A DNA stretch of 64,000 nucleotides from CAYMKL01 sp964390805 (lineage in GTDB: Bacteria > Chloroflexota > Anaerolineae > VGOG01): contig CAYMKL010000011.1 of NCBI GenBank assembly GCA_964390805.1, positions 18,043-82,042 of the forward strand, read 5' to 3'. The notes beneath the pieces are model-generated. The model was given only the letters and a program-made list of their open reading frames with translations, was not told where the DNA came from and made no database searches. The translations under genes were made by a program, and so were the position numbers. Within the stretch, counting starts at the first letter, position 1, and every line of letters starts with the position of its first letter. Positions 34,273 to 44,086 of this stretch are shown here, piece after piece.

Positions 34273-35142
34273 ATGGCAGAGGTTCGAGTTGAAGCACAGC
34301 GGGGATACGCAGGGGAGCTCCTGCGCAACAGGAAGTTCCTCGTTGGAATGGTCATCTTTTTGACGTTGCTGTCCGTCGCTTTGGCGGGGAGCCTGTTTGT
34401 GGACCCCGTCCAGCGTCGCACTGGTAGCTTCCCCGCCCGACTTCCCCCAGGGCCAGGGGGGCTGCTGGGCACCGACTCTCTAGGGCGAAGCGTTGCCATC
34501 CAGATGAGCGAAGCCGTGCCCAAATCCCTGCAAGTCGGCCTGATCGCGGCCTTCCTTGGTACCCTGCTAGGAGCCCTCATCGGTTTTGTCAGCGGTTACT
34601 TCGGCGGGGTGGTTGACGCCGTGCTAAGGATCTTGATTGACGTCTTCCTCTCGGTCCCCTCCCTCGTGTTCCTGATTTTGATCGCCTCCCTGGTGAAGGG
34701 GGTGGGGGTGCAGACCATGGCTCTGATCATCGGGGCCTTTGCCTGGCCCTCGCCCGCCCGCCAGGTCAGGGCCCAGGTGCTGAGTCTAAAGGAGCGGGCC
34801 TTCGTCCAGATTGCTCGCCTCTCAGGAATGTCCGGCCTGGAAATCATCTTCCGCGAGTTGATGCCCCACATGTTACAATGGCTGGGAGCCAACTTCGTCA
34901 ACGCCTTCATCGCCGCCATCCTGGCCGAGTCGGGGCTGTCCCTCCTGGGGTTGGGTCCCCAGCGAGAGATGACCTTGGGCATGATGATCTACTGGGCCCT
35001 CAGCTACTCGGCCATCTTGCAGAACCTCTGGTGGTGGTGGTTAACCCCGATCCTTACCCTCATGTGCCTCTTTCTCTCCCTGTACCTGATCCATCTGGGC
35101 TTCGATGAAGTGAGCAATCCCCGGCTTCACTCCCAGGTGTGA
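34273..35142 (+). CDS. Dpp/Opp-type importer permease, DppC-like
   Basis: A 289-residue permease three bases after the DppB-like stop. GTDSLGRSVAIQMSEA near residue 67 is the DppC-type LGTDxxGRD region, and the EAA-like loop QIARLSGMSGLEIIFRELMP lies near residue 180. It completes the importer with the two ATPases at 28100 and 29074. Confidence 0.92.
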   Translation: MAEVRVEAQRGYAGELLRNRKFLVGMVIFLTLLSVALAGSLFVDPVQRRTGSFPARLPPGPGGLLGTDSLGRSVAIQMSEAVPKSLQVGLIAAFLGTLLGALIGFVSGYFGGVVDAVLRILIDVFLSVPSLVFLILIASLVKGVGVQTMALIIGAFAWPSPARQVRAQVLSLKERAFVQIARLSGMSGLEIIFRELMPHMLQWLGANFVNAFIAAILAESGLSLLGLGPQREMTLGMMIYWALSYSAILQNLWWWWLTPILTLMCLFLSLYLIHLGFDEVSNPRLHSQV

Positions 35143-35188
35143 GGTGCCCTGTCCCCCAATGAAGTTCGGATTAACGAGTCAAGATTCT

Positions 35189-35268
35189 GGACGCAGATTA
35201 ACGCTGATGCCGCTTCGCTTACATTCATCTGCGAAAATCTGCGCGTAAGCGAAGCGACATCTGCGTCC
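35189..35268. repeat. Intergenic palindromic repeat
   Basis: GGACGCAGAT (35189) and ATCTGCGTCC (35259-35268) are outer arms; CGCTTCGCTTAC and GTAAGCGAAGCG are inner arms. It is a REP-like element between the permease and a GH38 gene. Confidence 0.8.
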
Positions 35269-35288
35269 CATTAGGAGATAGACTCAAC

Positions 35289-38200
35289 ATGGACCAAGTC
35301 AGAATCAAAGATAAGATGCGGAGTGCCTATACACCGCAACAGTGGATGGGCGTACAGATTGAGAAGATCAGGGCAGCACGGTTCTCGGAGACTCTAAAAC
35401 TCGAAGGGTGGAAGATACGAGAAGCGAACTATCACCGACCGGGAAGTTACGAATGGCTCGATCAGCAATGGAGACCCTACCAGATTGGGGACGAGTGGGG
35501 AGGCGAGAACCGCACTGCGTTTTTCCGCTGCGAAGCAAAGGTCCCCAGAGATTTCGACGGAAAGTACTGTGTACTGCATCTTAAACCCGGTGGCGAGGGA
35601 CTGCTAACTCTCAATGGAAGACAACTGGCCGGGCTGGATTCAAAACACGAGGTGATTTTTCTATCTGAACAGATGAAGGGCGGTGAAACGCTACAGATAG
35701 AGATCGAGCAGTACGTCAACGAGATGGAGATACCCAGGATCATACACCAGTTCAGCGTGGCAGAGCTGGCGGTGCTTGACCGAGACATTGAGGACGCCTA
35801 TTTCGATCTCCAGTGCGCTTATGACATGGTGATGACCCCGCAGGCGGGGAGCGAGGTCCGCGCATTTCTTTTTGACGAGCTCAAAAAAGCAATCTCTTTG
35901 ATTGACCCTTCGACTACTCTCAGGGCAGGCTTCGAGGGGGATGGCGAGAAGTTCAGAGCGAGTGTGATGAAAGCGCGGTCTTACGTGCGTGAGAACATCT
36001 ACCATTCCAAGCGGTTCAAACATCATGGCCGTTTGAACATGGTAGGTCACAGCCACCTTGATTTTGTGTACCAGTGGGATTACAGTGAGTTCTTGAGGAA
36101 AATCGGCCGTACGCACGCTACCACGCTGAACATGATGCGCGAATTCCCGGACTATCTTTTCTGTCAAAGCCAGATGAAGCTTTATGAGGACTTGAAAAGT
36201 CTGTATCCGGAGATTTATGCTAGGATCAAAGAGCGCGTAAGAGAGGGGCGCTGGGAAGTCATTGGCGGGATGTACGTTGAGCCAGACTGTAATCTGATCT
36301 CAGGGGAATCGTTTGTGCGCCAACTCCAATTTGGGCGAGAGTTCGTGCGGCGGGAGTTTGGAACGAAGTCGTCTGTTTGCTGGCTTCCGGATGTGTTCGG
36401 CATCGCCTGGTTTATCCCTCAGATTCTCACACGAGCGGGGTTCCGATTCTTAATCACCAACAAACCGGTGATCTGGAACGATACCAACGAGTTTCCTCAT
36501 AACACCTTCTGGTGGGAGGGGCCAGACGGTTCACGCATCCTGGCCCATCTGCCAGCGACGCACTTTGGGGCGAGTGTAGATGCGGACGTGATGCTGACCA
36601 ACTGGAATGAATACAAGCAGAAAGTAGCGTGCAATGAAGTAATCTACAACTATGGTTATGCCGACGGCCGCGGCGGGCCAAACCGCGAGGATGTTCTCAC
36701 CGGACGGCGATATAAACACATGCCCGGTATGCCCCAATCGTTGTTTACATACGGCCAGGAGGCCTTCGAGCGAATAGAAGCTAAAGCTGGGGACTTGCCC
36801 GTTTGGAAAGATGAGCTCTATTTGGAAACACACCGCGGCACATACACCACCCAGGCGCGTCTGAAAAAGAACAATCGCCAAGCGGAGATACTGTATAGAA
36901 ACGCGGAAGCGATGTCGGCAATTGCAAGTCTACTGGGCGGTAGTTATCCAGGGGAGGATTTGCACGAGGGTTGGAAGTTGATCCTCAAAAACCAGTTCCA
37001 CGATATTCTACCTGGTTCGCACGTCACCCAGGCTTTTCACGACGCTGTAAAAGATTACGAAACTGTTTTTGAAAAAGGCGACAAGGCACTGGCCTCAGCA
37101 TTGAGCTATATCGGGAGTCAAATCGGTTCAGAGCCCGCTGCGGTGGCGGTGTTCAATATGCAGCCGTGGGAGAGGACGGACGTAGTTATCGCAGAGTTCA
37201 AGACATCGCCCAACACCTCTTTCAAGATCGTGGATGCCAACGGACACAACATTCCGTTCCAGGTTCTCGATCAGGACGACGGACGGGTGAGGGTGCTGAT
37301 CGAGGCGCGTGATGTCCCGCCGATGGGGTATACGGTCTACAAACTCGTTGAAGGCCGCCCCGATGGGAGCACGCCGTTTATCGTGCATGACGACTCAATC
37401 GAAAACGCAACTACCCAGGCTGTCATTGCGAGCGAAGCGAAGCAATCCCCAAGCCGCAAGGAGGAGATTGCTTCGTCACAAAAACCGTGCTTCGCAATGA
37501 CACGAGCTGAGCAATCAATCGAAAACGACTTCTTTCAGGTCCGTTTTGATGAGCAGGGGACGATTTCTGGAATTTACGACAAAAAGAACGACCGCCAGGT
37601 GATAGAGGAAGGCAACAGGTTCCAGTTGTTCGAAGATGTGCCGGGACGCTATGCTGCGTGGGACATCGTGCCCATGTATAAAGACCGCGAGTTTGAGGTT
37701 CCACCTGTCGAGCGTTCTGAAATCGTTGAGACCGGCCCGGTGAGACTTGTTTTGCGGCAGGAACGCAGTCTGATGAAGTCGAAGTTGGTGCAGAACATCA
37801 TCTTCTATCGCAGCCTGCCGCGGATAGATTTTGAGACGGAGATCGAGTGGGGGGAGCGGGATCGGCTACTGAAGACCGGATTTCTGGTCAATGTGAATGC
37901 CATGAGAGCCACCTATGATATGTCCTATGGCTACATCGAAAGGCCGACCCACACCAACACATCGTGGGATGCTGCAAAGTTCGAGGTTTGCGGTCATCTA
38001 TGGGCTGATCTTTCGGAGGGCGACTACGGTGTGAGTCTTCTGAACGATTGTAAGTACGGTCACGATATCTTTGGCAATCGTATGCGGCTCACCTTACTTA
38101 GAGGACCGCAGTACCCGGACCCGACAGCGGATTTGGGACGCCATTCGTTCACCTATAGCCTGTATCCTCATCAGGGTGACTGGCGACAGGCCGAAACACC

Positions 38201-38576
38201 GCGCCGGGCGTGGGAGCTCAACGATCCGCTGATGGCCATTCCCATAGAAGGTGGGGCAAGATGCCATCTTGCCCTATCTCCTACCGGCTCTTTCCTGTCC
38301 GTCGTCAGTGACCACGTCATGATATCGGCACTGAAAATGGCAGAAAAAGGAGATGGGCTTATTCTCAGGCTCTACGAAGACCAGAACCGACGCGGTACGG
38401 TGAATGTCGCGTTTCCTTCGGCTACGCTCAGGACAGGTTTCCATCCCCCTTCTCATGCCACAGAATGCGATCCCTACGAAAACGAAATTGGCCAGGCCGA
38501 CGTCGTGTCCGGCTGTTTGCGTTTTGACATCAAACCATTTGAAGTGAGAACGTTCAAGCTGTACTTTGACCAGTGA
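35289..38576 (+). CDS. GH38 alpha-mannosidase, long (ManB/AMS1-like) type
   Basis: 1095 residues, ATG after AGGAG. An N-terminal all-beta region (1-230) precedes the catalytic domain: metal site GHSHLDFVYQWD near residue 252, nucleophile Asp in WLPDVFGI near 368, YLETHRGTYTTQARLKKNNR near 516, FHDILPGS near 571. A C-terminal beta-sandwich domain follows. It is expected to be cytoplasmic, zinc- or cobalt-dependent and to remove alpha-mannose from imported oligosaccharides. The metal motif HSHLD differs slightly from the common HAHID. About 40 residues in the C-terminal part come from a repeat element (37395-37527), and two CCTTCGAC-type repeats are also read through (35905-35935, 38415-38439). 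Confidence 0.94.
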   Translation: MDQVRIKDKMRSAYTPQQWMGVQIEKIRAARFSETLKLEGWKIREANYHRPGSYEWLDQQWRPYQIGDEWGGENRTAFFRCEAKVPRDFDGKYCVLHLKPGGEGLLTLNGRQLAGLDSKHEVIFLSEQMKGGETLQIEIEQYVNEMEIPRIIHQFSVAELAVLDRDIEDAYFDLQCAYDMVMTPQAGSEVRAFLFDELKKAISLIDPSTTLRAGFEGDGEKFRASVMKARSYVRENIYHSKRFKHHGRLNMVGHSHLDFVYQWDYSEFLRKIGRTHATTLNMMREFPDYLFCQSQMKLYEDLKSLYPEIYARIKERVREGRWEVIGGMYVEPDCNLISGESFVRQLQFGREFVRREFGTKSSVCWLPDVFGIAWFIPQILTRAGFRFLITNKPVIWNDTNEFPHNTFWWEGPDGSRILAHLPATHFGASVDADVMLTNWNEYKQKVACNEVIYNYGYADGRGGPNREDVLTGRRYKHMPGMPQSLFTYGQEAFERIEAKAGDLPVWKDELYLETHRGTYTTQARLKKNNRQAEILYRNAEAMSAIASLLGGSYPGEDLHEGWKLILKNQFHDILPGSHVTQAFHDAVKDYETVFEKGDKALASALSYIGSQIGSEPAAVAVFNMQPWERTDVVIAEFKTSPNTSFKIVDANGHNIPFQVLDQDDGRVRVLIEARDVPPMGYTVYKLVEGRPDGSTPFIVHDDSIENATTQAVIASEAKQSPSRKEEIASSQKPCFAMTRAEQSIENDFFQVRFDEQGTISGIYDKKNDRQVIEEGNRFQLFEDVPGRYAAWDIVPMYKDREFEVPPVERSEIVETGPVRLVLRQERSLMKSKLVQNIIFYRSLPRIDFETEIEWGERDRLLKTGFLVNVNAMRATYDMSYGYIERPTHTNTSWDAAKFEVCGHLWADLSEGDYGVSLLNDCKYGHDIFGNRMRLTLLRGPQYPDPTADLGRHSFTYSLYPHQGDWRQAETPRRAWELNDPLMAIPIEGGARCHLALSPTGSFLSVVSDHVMISALKMAEKGDGLILRLYEDQNRRGTVNVAFPSATLRTGFHPPSHATECDPYENEIGQADVVSGCLRFDIKPFEVRTFKLYFDQ
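37395..37527. repeat. REP/MITE insertion inside GH38 gene with 13-bp flanking direct repeat
   Basis: TCAATCGAAAACG occurs at 37395-37407 and again at 37515-37527. Between them lies the GTCATTGCGAG..CGCAATGAC element also found at 22729. The unit is exactly 120 nt, so 40 codons were added without a frameshift. Confidence 0.85.
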
Positions 38577-38602
38577 ACGAATTGAAGAGGGAGGAATGTG
38601 GA

Positions 38603-39916
38603 ATGGTAGAGATCAGAAAAGCGACGGGTGACGCGAGTTGGTTTGTCCACGATCGGTTTGGACTGTTCATCCACTGGGGCCTTTATGCCCTCCCTGCCCG
38701 GCACGAGTGGGTGAAGAGCTACGAATGCATGACGGATGAGGAGTATCAGAGGTACTTTGACCTCTTCTATCCCGATCTGTATGACCCCCATGCCTGGGCA
38801 TGCGCTGCCAAGGATGCTGGGATGAAGTACTTCGTTATCACCACCAAGCACCATGAAGGCTTTTGCCTGTGGGACTCCAAGTACACCGACTACAAGGCGA
38901 CGAACACGCCGTACGGCAAGGACCTCCTGAGGCCCATGGTCGAGGCCTTTCGCTCCGAAGGATTGCGCGTCGGCTTTTACTACTCGCTGCTAGACTGGCA
39001 TCACCCTGATTTCCCCACCGATTGCCGTCATCCCATGCGCGACAGCGAGGCGCATCGGCAGCAAGATGCGCACCGAGACATCAGGAAATACGCCGAGTAC
39101 CTGCATGGGCAGGTGCGGGAGCTGCTGACGGACTTCGGTCAGGTGGACTACCTCTTTCTCGATTTCTCCTATCCCGGCGAGGATGGCAAGGGCAGGGACG
39201 ACTGGCAGTCGGAAGAACTCGTCAAGATGATCCGAGAGCTGCAGCCCAACATCCTCGTCAACGACCGGGCTGATCTGCTGGACACCGACTGGGGCTGGGA
39301 TTTCTGGACGCCTGAGCAGTTTATGCCGCGCGAATGGGTCAAGGTGGACGGACAGCCGGTGCTTTGGGAGACCTGCCAGACCTTCTCCGGTTCGTGGGGC
39401 TATCACCGCGACGAGGCGAGTTGGAAGAGCGTGAAGCAACTCGTGCAGATGCTCATTGACACAGTCAGCAAAGGGGGGAACCTCTTGCTGAACGTCGGGC
39501 CGACGGCCCGCGGCGAGTTCGACGAGCGGGCGATGGATCGGTTGTCGGGCATAGGCAAATGGATGAAATACCACAACAGATCCATCTACGGCTGCACACA
39601 GGCGCCCCAGCCGTTCACGGCCCCGCAGGACTGCCGACTGACCTACAACCCCGATACGAATCGGCTGTACGTGCACGTCTTCGCCTGGCCGTCCCAGGAG
39701 CTACACCTGGATGGTTTCGCCGGCAAGGTCAAGTACGCCCAGTTGTTGAATGACGGATCCGAGATCCCGTTTGTGGAACGGCCCTTGTGGCAGGCGAGCG
39801 TGGAAGGCACGGCTCAAGATACCCTCGTCTTGCAGCTTCCTGTGCAGGAGCCCAACCCTTCGACAGGCTCAGGAAACCGCGTGGCCGTACCGGTGATCGA
39901 ATTGTTCCTGGCGTGA
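38603..39916 (+). CDS. GH29 alpha-L-fucosidase
   Basis: The start is ATG 38603, eight bases after GGAGG; an in-frame GTG at 38573 overlaps the mannosidase stop but has no site. 437 residues. The GH29 signature is complete: FGLFIHWGLY near residue 19, KYFVITTKHHEGFCLWDS near 80, and the region DYLFLDFSYPG near 183 holding the Asp nucleophile. GNLLLNVGP is near 300. It releases L-fucose from fucosylated glycans; no signal peptide. Its neighbours, two complete alpha-mannosidases, suggest that fucosylated, mannose-rich glycans are the target. A repeat near the C-terminus reads NPSTGSGN. Confidence 0.94.
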   Translation: MVEIRKATGDASWFVHDRFGLFIHWGLYALPARHEWVKSYECMTDEEYQRYFDLFYPDLYDPHAWACAAKDAGMKYFVITTKHHEGFCLWDSKYTDYKATNTPYGKDLLRPMVEAFRSEGLRVGFYYSLLDWHHPDFPTDCRHPMRDSEAHRQQDAHRDIRKYAEYLHGQVRELLTDFGQVDYLFLDFSYPGEDGKGRDDWQSEELVKMIRELQPNILVNDRADLLDTDWGWDFWTPEQFMPREWVKVDGQPVLWETCQTFSGSWGYHRDEASWKSVKQLVQMLIDTVSKGGNLLLNVGPTARGEFDERAMDRLSGIGKWMKYHNRSIYGCTQAPQPFTAPQDCRLTYNPDTNRLYVHVFAWPSQELHLDGFAGKVKYAQLLNDGSEIPFVERPLWQASVEGTAQDTLVLQLPVQEPNPSTGSGNRVAVPVIELFLA

Positions 39917-39967
39917 GAAACTATCAAGCGAGTGATGGAGCCTGGTGAGTTTCAGAGCGAGAGTTCT

Positions 39968-41050
39968 ATGCCCAATTTTCGCGAAATGAACCTGGCTGTT
40001 TTTCGAGGAGAGGCCCCAGGCGGTGTGCTCTGGCAACCGAGATTAGAGTACTGGTACGATGTGAACAAAGAGCGAGGCACTTTGCCAGAACACCTGAAGG
40101 AGGCCAGTCTCCTTGATGTCTACGATTACTGCCATGCTTCGGTTCGATACTTCACGAACCCCTTGCGCTGGCGATACAAAAACGTACAGGTCACTGAGCG
40201 GTGGGAAGATGAGAAGCGGCTCCGCCGCACGTGGGAAACCCCTGTGGGGACTTTGACCGAGGTTTTGCACTACGACGAATGGGGCCTGTCTGCCTACAAC
40301 ACCGAGTACAAGCTGAAAAGCCCGAAAGACTTCAAGGTTCTGGAGTTCATGTTGCAGGATGAGGAATGGTACTGGGACCAGGAAGCCTATGAGCAGGATC
40401 TACGGAGGGTGGGGGAGCGTGGCAGCCCTCAGTTCTACTTTCGCCGCTCACCGATACAGGGCCTCTTCATCGAGCAGATGGGGTTTGAAACAACCGTTTA
40501 CCTGATGCACGACTACCCTGCACTGATCCAACACTACGTCGAGGTAGCGTCGGAGGCGGATAACGCCATGTACGAAGTTCTGTGCCAATCTCCCGTCCAG
40601 ATCCTCAATCTGGGTGAGAACATTGATGCCACCATGGACCCGCCCCCCATCTGGAGTGAGCATCTGGTTCCCTATTACCGCCAGCGGGTGGAGCAGTTGC
40701 ACGCCGCTGGCAAGTTTGTGCACATCCACGTGGATGGGACGATGAAGCCTCTCCTGCCCCATTTGAGGGATTGCCCCTGGGATGGGATCGAAGCAGCCAC
40801 GCCTCTTCCCCAGGGGGACGTCACGCTGGAGGAGATTAAAGGCGCGCTGGGCGACCGGGTGCTTCTCGATGGGATTCCCGCTGTGTATTTCCTCCCGTCC
40901 TTCTCTACGGAAACGCTGATCGAATGTGTAAAACACGTGGTGAAACTGTTTTATCCCCGCCTGGTGCTGGGGATATCCGATGAAATACCCCCGGACGGCG
41001 ATATCGAACGAGTGCGGCGTGTAGGTGAGTTGGTGCAAGAATTAGTTTAA
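39968..41050 (+). CDS. UroD-like protein 2
   Basis: A 360-residue protein of the uroporphyrinogen-decarboxylase-like superfamily; the start is chosen at ATG 39968 (MPNFREMNLAVFRGEAP), with 39935 as an alternative. A TIM-barrel pattern is visible: LNLGENIDATMDPPPIW, FVHIHVDGTMKPLLPHL, LLDGIPAVYF. The HxC zinc motif of methyltransferases is replaced by HIHVDG, so a metal-methyltransfer role is doubtful. It lies 24 nt before the third GH38 gene and is probably co-transcribed. It diverges clearly from the other two UroD-like proteins. The function is unknown. Confidence 0.75.
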   Translation: MPNFREMNLAVFRGEAPGGVLWQPRLEYWYDVNKERGTLPEHLKEASLLDVYDYCHASVRYFTNPLRWRYKNVQVTERWEDEKRLRRTWETPVGTLTEVLHYDEWGLSAYNTEYKLKSPKDFKVLEFMLQDEEWYWDQEAYEQDLRRVGERGSPQFYFRRSPIQGLFIEQMGFETTVYLMHDYPALIQHYVEVASEADNAMYEVLCQSPVQILNLGENIDATMDPPPIWSEHLVPYYRQRVEQLHAAGKFVHIHVDGTMKPLLPHLRDCPWDGIEAATPLPQGDVTLEEIKGALGDRVLLDGIPAVYFLPSFSTETLIECVKHVVKLFYPRLVLGISDEIPPDGDIERVRRVGELVQELV

Positions 41051-41074
41051 CTTGACAACCAGAAAGGACATCTT

Positions 41075-43993
41075 ATGCCTTATCAAGCTTTCATCGTTTC
41101 TCACACCCACTGGGACCGCGAGTGGTACCAGACCTTCCAAGAGTTCAGGATTCGCTTGGTCACCCTGGTGGATAAGCTGCTGGATATTCTGGCGCGCGAT
41201 TCCAGCTACCGCCACTTCATGCTGGATGGGCACTCCATCTTGGTAGAAGATTACCTGCAAATTCGGCCCGAACGTGAGCCCGACATCCGGGAACAGGTTC
41301 AGCAGGGCCGGCTGCTCATCGGTCCCTGGTACGTGCTGCCCGACGAGTTCCTGGTAAGCCCGGAGGCCCTGATCCGAAATCTGATGCTGGGCCAGCGGGT
41401 GTCCCGTCGCTTCGGCGAGCCGATGTCGGTCGGCTATATCCCGGACTCTTTCGGACACATCAGCCAGTTGCCCCAGATTATGGCCGGCTTCGGCATCCGT
41501 GACGCGGCCATCTGGCGCGGCGTGCCCGACCTGCCGACGGAGTTCCTGTGGCAGTCGCCCGACGGAACGGCTGTCCTTGCTATATACATACGCGACGGCT
41601 ATGGCAACCTGGCCTGGACGCCCCACGACCCGGATGGCCTCGCCCAAATCGTGCGCCAGGCGGTGAATAGCCTGGCCCCTCACGCTACCACCGACGCCGT
41701 CATCCTGATGAATGGTATGGATCACATGGAGCCCTCCCCTGGCCTGCCGGGCCTTATGACCGCTGCGGAAGAGCACCTGCCAGACGTGAAGCTCGTCCAC
41801 GGCACCCTGCCCCAGTACGCCGCCGCCGTACGCGCCGCGAATCCCGCCCTGCAAACGGTTCAGGGGGAGTTCCGCTGCTCGCAGCGATCCAACATCATCC
41901 CCGGCGTGCTATCGGCCCGTATGTGGATCAAGCAGCGCAACCGGGCCTGCGAGACGTTGCTGGCGGGTTGGGCCGAACCGTTCAGTGCTTTTGAGGCTTG
42001 GGTGGACTCACCTGCCAATGTCCACAAGGCCAACCATGCCTTGGTGCGTCACGCCTGGAGCCTGTTGCTTCAAAACCACCCTCACGATTCCATCTGTGGT
42101 TGCAGCGTGGATCAAGTCCACGAGGAAATGCGGTTTCGCTTCGACCAGGTGGAGCAAATCGGCGAAGAGATCACGCGGCGCAGCCTGGCAAGCCTGGTGC
42201 AGCACATCACGACCAAGAGCTCTAAGCTCAATGACTCGCAGGAAGCTCTCCCCGCCGCCGATCTGATCCAGCCCGCCCCGTACGTGCCCATCGTCGTCTT
42301 CAACCCAACCGATGGACCTCGCACAGACCTGGTCCAGGTGCAGGTGCAGATACCACCCACTTGGCCAGGTTATGAATTGGTGGACGAAGAGGATAGGCCC
42401 TTGCCATGGCAGAAGCTGGGCGAGGAGAAGCTCGATTTCTCGCTACTGGGCATTGACCGTGAGGAACTGTTGAGCCGGCTGACGCAGGAACAACCTGAGC
42501 GGGTGGGGGGACAGGGGATCGTGAGACTCAGGTATCACGAGGGCAAAGCTGGCCCGGTGGTGATGGTGACCCTGAGCGCTCATGGTCAGCCCAGTCTGGC
42601 CCAGGTGGAGGCCGCTCTTGCTAATGTCCGGCGCCGGCTGCACGCGGCCGGAAAGCCTCCGCAGCTAGATGTGAGGCTGGCTCCCCAGGCGGCTCTTGCG
42701 TTCGTGCCGCAGGACGTGCCGGGCCACGGCTACCGAACCTACTTCCTGCGAGCCGCACCCAGGCGCCCAGCGCGAGAGGAGGCCGGGGCATTGAGCATTG
42801 AGAACGAGTTCTACCAGATTGAAGCCGACCCTGTGAACGGGAGCCTCACCCTGCGCGACAAGACCACCGGCCTGGTTTATTGCGGGCTAAACCGCTTCGT
42901 GGATGAGGGCGATCGGGGGGACGTATACAACCACTGTCCGGTGGAGCAGGACGTGGTGGTGGATGAACCGTCCCGTCCACCGCTGGTGAGGCTGTTGGAG
43001 AGGGGCCCGGCCCGCCAGACGCTGGAAATCGCCCTGCGCTATCGTGTGCCGGCCGGACTGACCGCCTCACGCCGCGCCCGGTTGGCCAGACGGGTCACTC
43101 TCCCCATCACCACCCGGATCAGCCTGGCCGCTGGCGTTCGCCGCGTGGACTTCGAGACCACGATCAACAACGCGGCCAGCGATCACCGGCTGCGCGTCTG
43201 CTTTCCCACGCCCATCAAGACCGACGGTTTCCGCACCGAGACGCCCTTCGACGTGGTCGAGCGTCCGCTGGACCTGCCGACGGAGACCACCGGTTGGTCA
43301 GAGCAGCCAGCCCCCACGCATCCACAACGCACCTTCAGCGACGTGAGTGACGAGCGGGCCGGGCTGACGCTCATCAATCGGGGGTTGCCGGAGGTGGAAG
43401 CGCGGCGCGAGCCCCACGGCACGGCGCTGTTGCTTACGCTGCTGCGGTGCGTGGGTTGGCTCTCCCGCGACGACATGCCGGTGCGGCCCGGGCACGCCGG
43501 CCCAGGCCTCCCCTTGCCTGGCGCTCAATGCCTGGGCGTGTACACCTTCCACTACGCTCTGGTGCCCCATGACGGCGATCGGGAGACACCTGGCTGGCTT
43601 TCCACCTTTCCCCAGACCCACGCCTTCAACGCCCCCATGCGCGCCGTTGTAGCCGACCCCCACGACGGGCCGCTGCCGGCCGTCCTGAGCTTCGTAGAAG
43701 TGAGCCCGGCCGTCGTTGTCGTCAGCGCCATCAAGCTGGCCGAGGCTTGTCCTGAGCCATGCCCTGAGCATAGCCGAAGGGGTAGCCGAAGGGAAGGCGA
43801 TGGGCTGGTCGTTCGCGTCTGGAACGTCGCCCCTGCGCCGGTTGAAGCTCGGCTGCGGCTTAGCCAGCCTTTCAGCAGGGCCTTTGTGTCCGACCTGAAT
43901 GAGCGTCCCAACGAGGAGCTGAGCCCGGACGCGGACAACGCCGTCAGGCTCTCCTTGCGGCCGCGCCAGGTTCAGACCGTGCGTTTTGAGTAG
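41075..43993 (+). CDS. GH38 alpha-mannosidase (MngB-like)
   Basis: 972 residues. The metal site HTHWDREWYQTF is at residues 10-21, nucleophile GYIPDSFGHISQLPQI near 121-136 (Asp), and HPHDSICGCS near 334. A C-terminal beta-sandwich (SIENEFYQIEADP, RFVDEGDRGDVYN) follows. It is the full-length counterpart of the truncated gene at the window start. Family members remove alpha-mannose from mannosylglycerate or short mannosides in the cytoplasm. A repeat near the C-terminus encodes CPEPCPEHSRRGSRREG, a known signature of a repeat read through an ORF. Confidence 0.94.
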   Translation: MPYQAFIVSHTHWDREWYQTFQEFRIRLVTLVDKLLDILARDSSYRHFMLDGHSILVEDYLQIRPEREPDIREQVQQGRLLIGPWYVLPDEFLVSPEALIRNLMLGQRVSRRFGEPMSVGYIPDSFGHISQLPQIMAGFGIRDAAIWRGVPDLPTEFLWQSPDGTAVLAIYIRDGYGNLAWTPHDPDGLAQIVRQAVNSLAPHATTDAVILMNGMDHMEPSPGLPGLMTAAEEHLPDVKLVHGTLPQYAAAVRAANPALQTVQGEFRCSQRSNIIPGVLSARMWIKQRNRACETLLAGWAEPFSAFEAWVDSPANVHKANHALVRHAWSLLLQNHPHDSICGCSVDQVHEEMRFRFDQVEQIGEEITRRSLASLVQHITTKSSKLNDSQEALPAADLIQPAPYVPIVVFNPTDGPRTDLVQVQVQIPPTWPGYELVDEEDRPLPWQKLGEEKLDFSLLGIDREELLSRLTQEQPERVGGQGIVRLRYHEGKAGPVVMVTLSAHGQPSLAQVEAALANVRRRLHAAGKPPQLDVRLAPQAALAFVPQDVPGHGYRTYFLRAAPRRPAREEAGALSIENEFYQIEADPVNGSLTLRDKTTGLVYCGLNRFVDEGDRGDVYNHCPVEQDVVVDEPSRPPLVRLLERGPARQTLEIALRYRVPAGLTASRRARLARRVTLPITTRISLAAGVRRVDFETTINNAASDHRLRVCFPTPIKTDGFRTETPFDVVERPLDLPTETTGWSEQPAPTHPQRTFSDVSDERAGLTLINRGLPEVEARREPHGTALLLTLLRCVGWLSRDDMPVRPGHAGPGLPLPGAQCLGVYTFHYALVPHDGDRETPGWLSTFPQTHAFNAPMRAVVADPHDGPLPAVLSFVEVSPAVVVVSAIKLAEACPEPCPEHSRRGSRREGDGLVVRVWNVAPAPVEARLRLSQPFSRAFVSDLNERPNEELSPDADNAVRLSLRPRQVQTVRFE

Positions 43994-43995
43994 TG

Positions 43996-44049
43996 ACGGC
44001 TTTAGCCGTTCCTGGCGACTAAAGCCTGTCCTGAGCCAGGTCGAAGGAT
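43996..44049. repeat. ACGGCTTTAGCCGT palindrome and CCTGAGCC repeat
   Basis: A perfect ACGGCTTTAGCCGT palindrome (43996-44009) is followed by AAGCCTGTCCTGAGCCAGGTCGAAGG, an inverted copy of the dispersed repeat. Confidence 0.7.
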
Positions 44050-44086
44050 CGCTACTACGTCCCACAGCTCTCGTAAGGAGTCTTCG

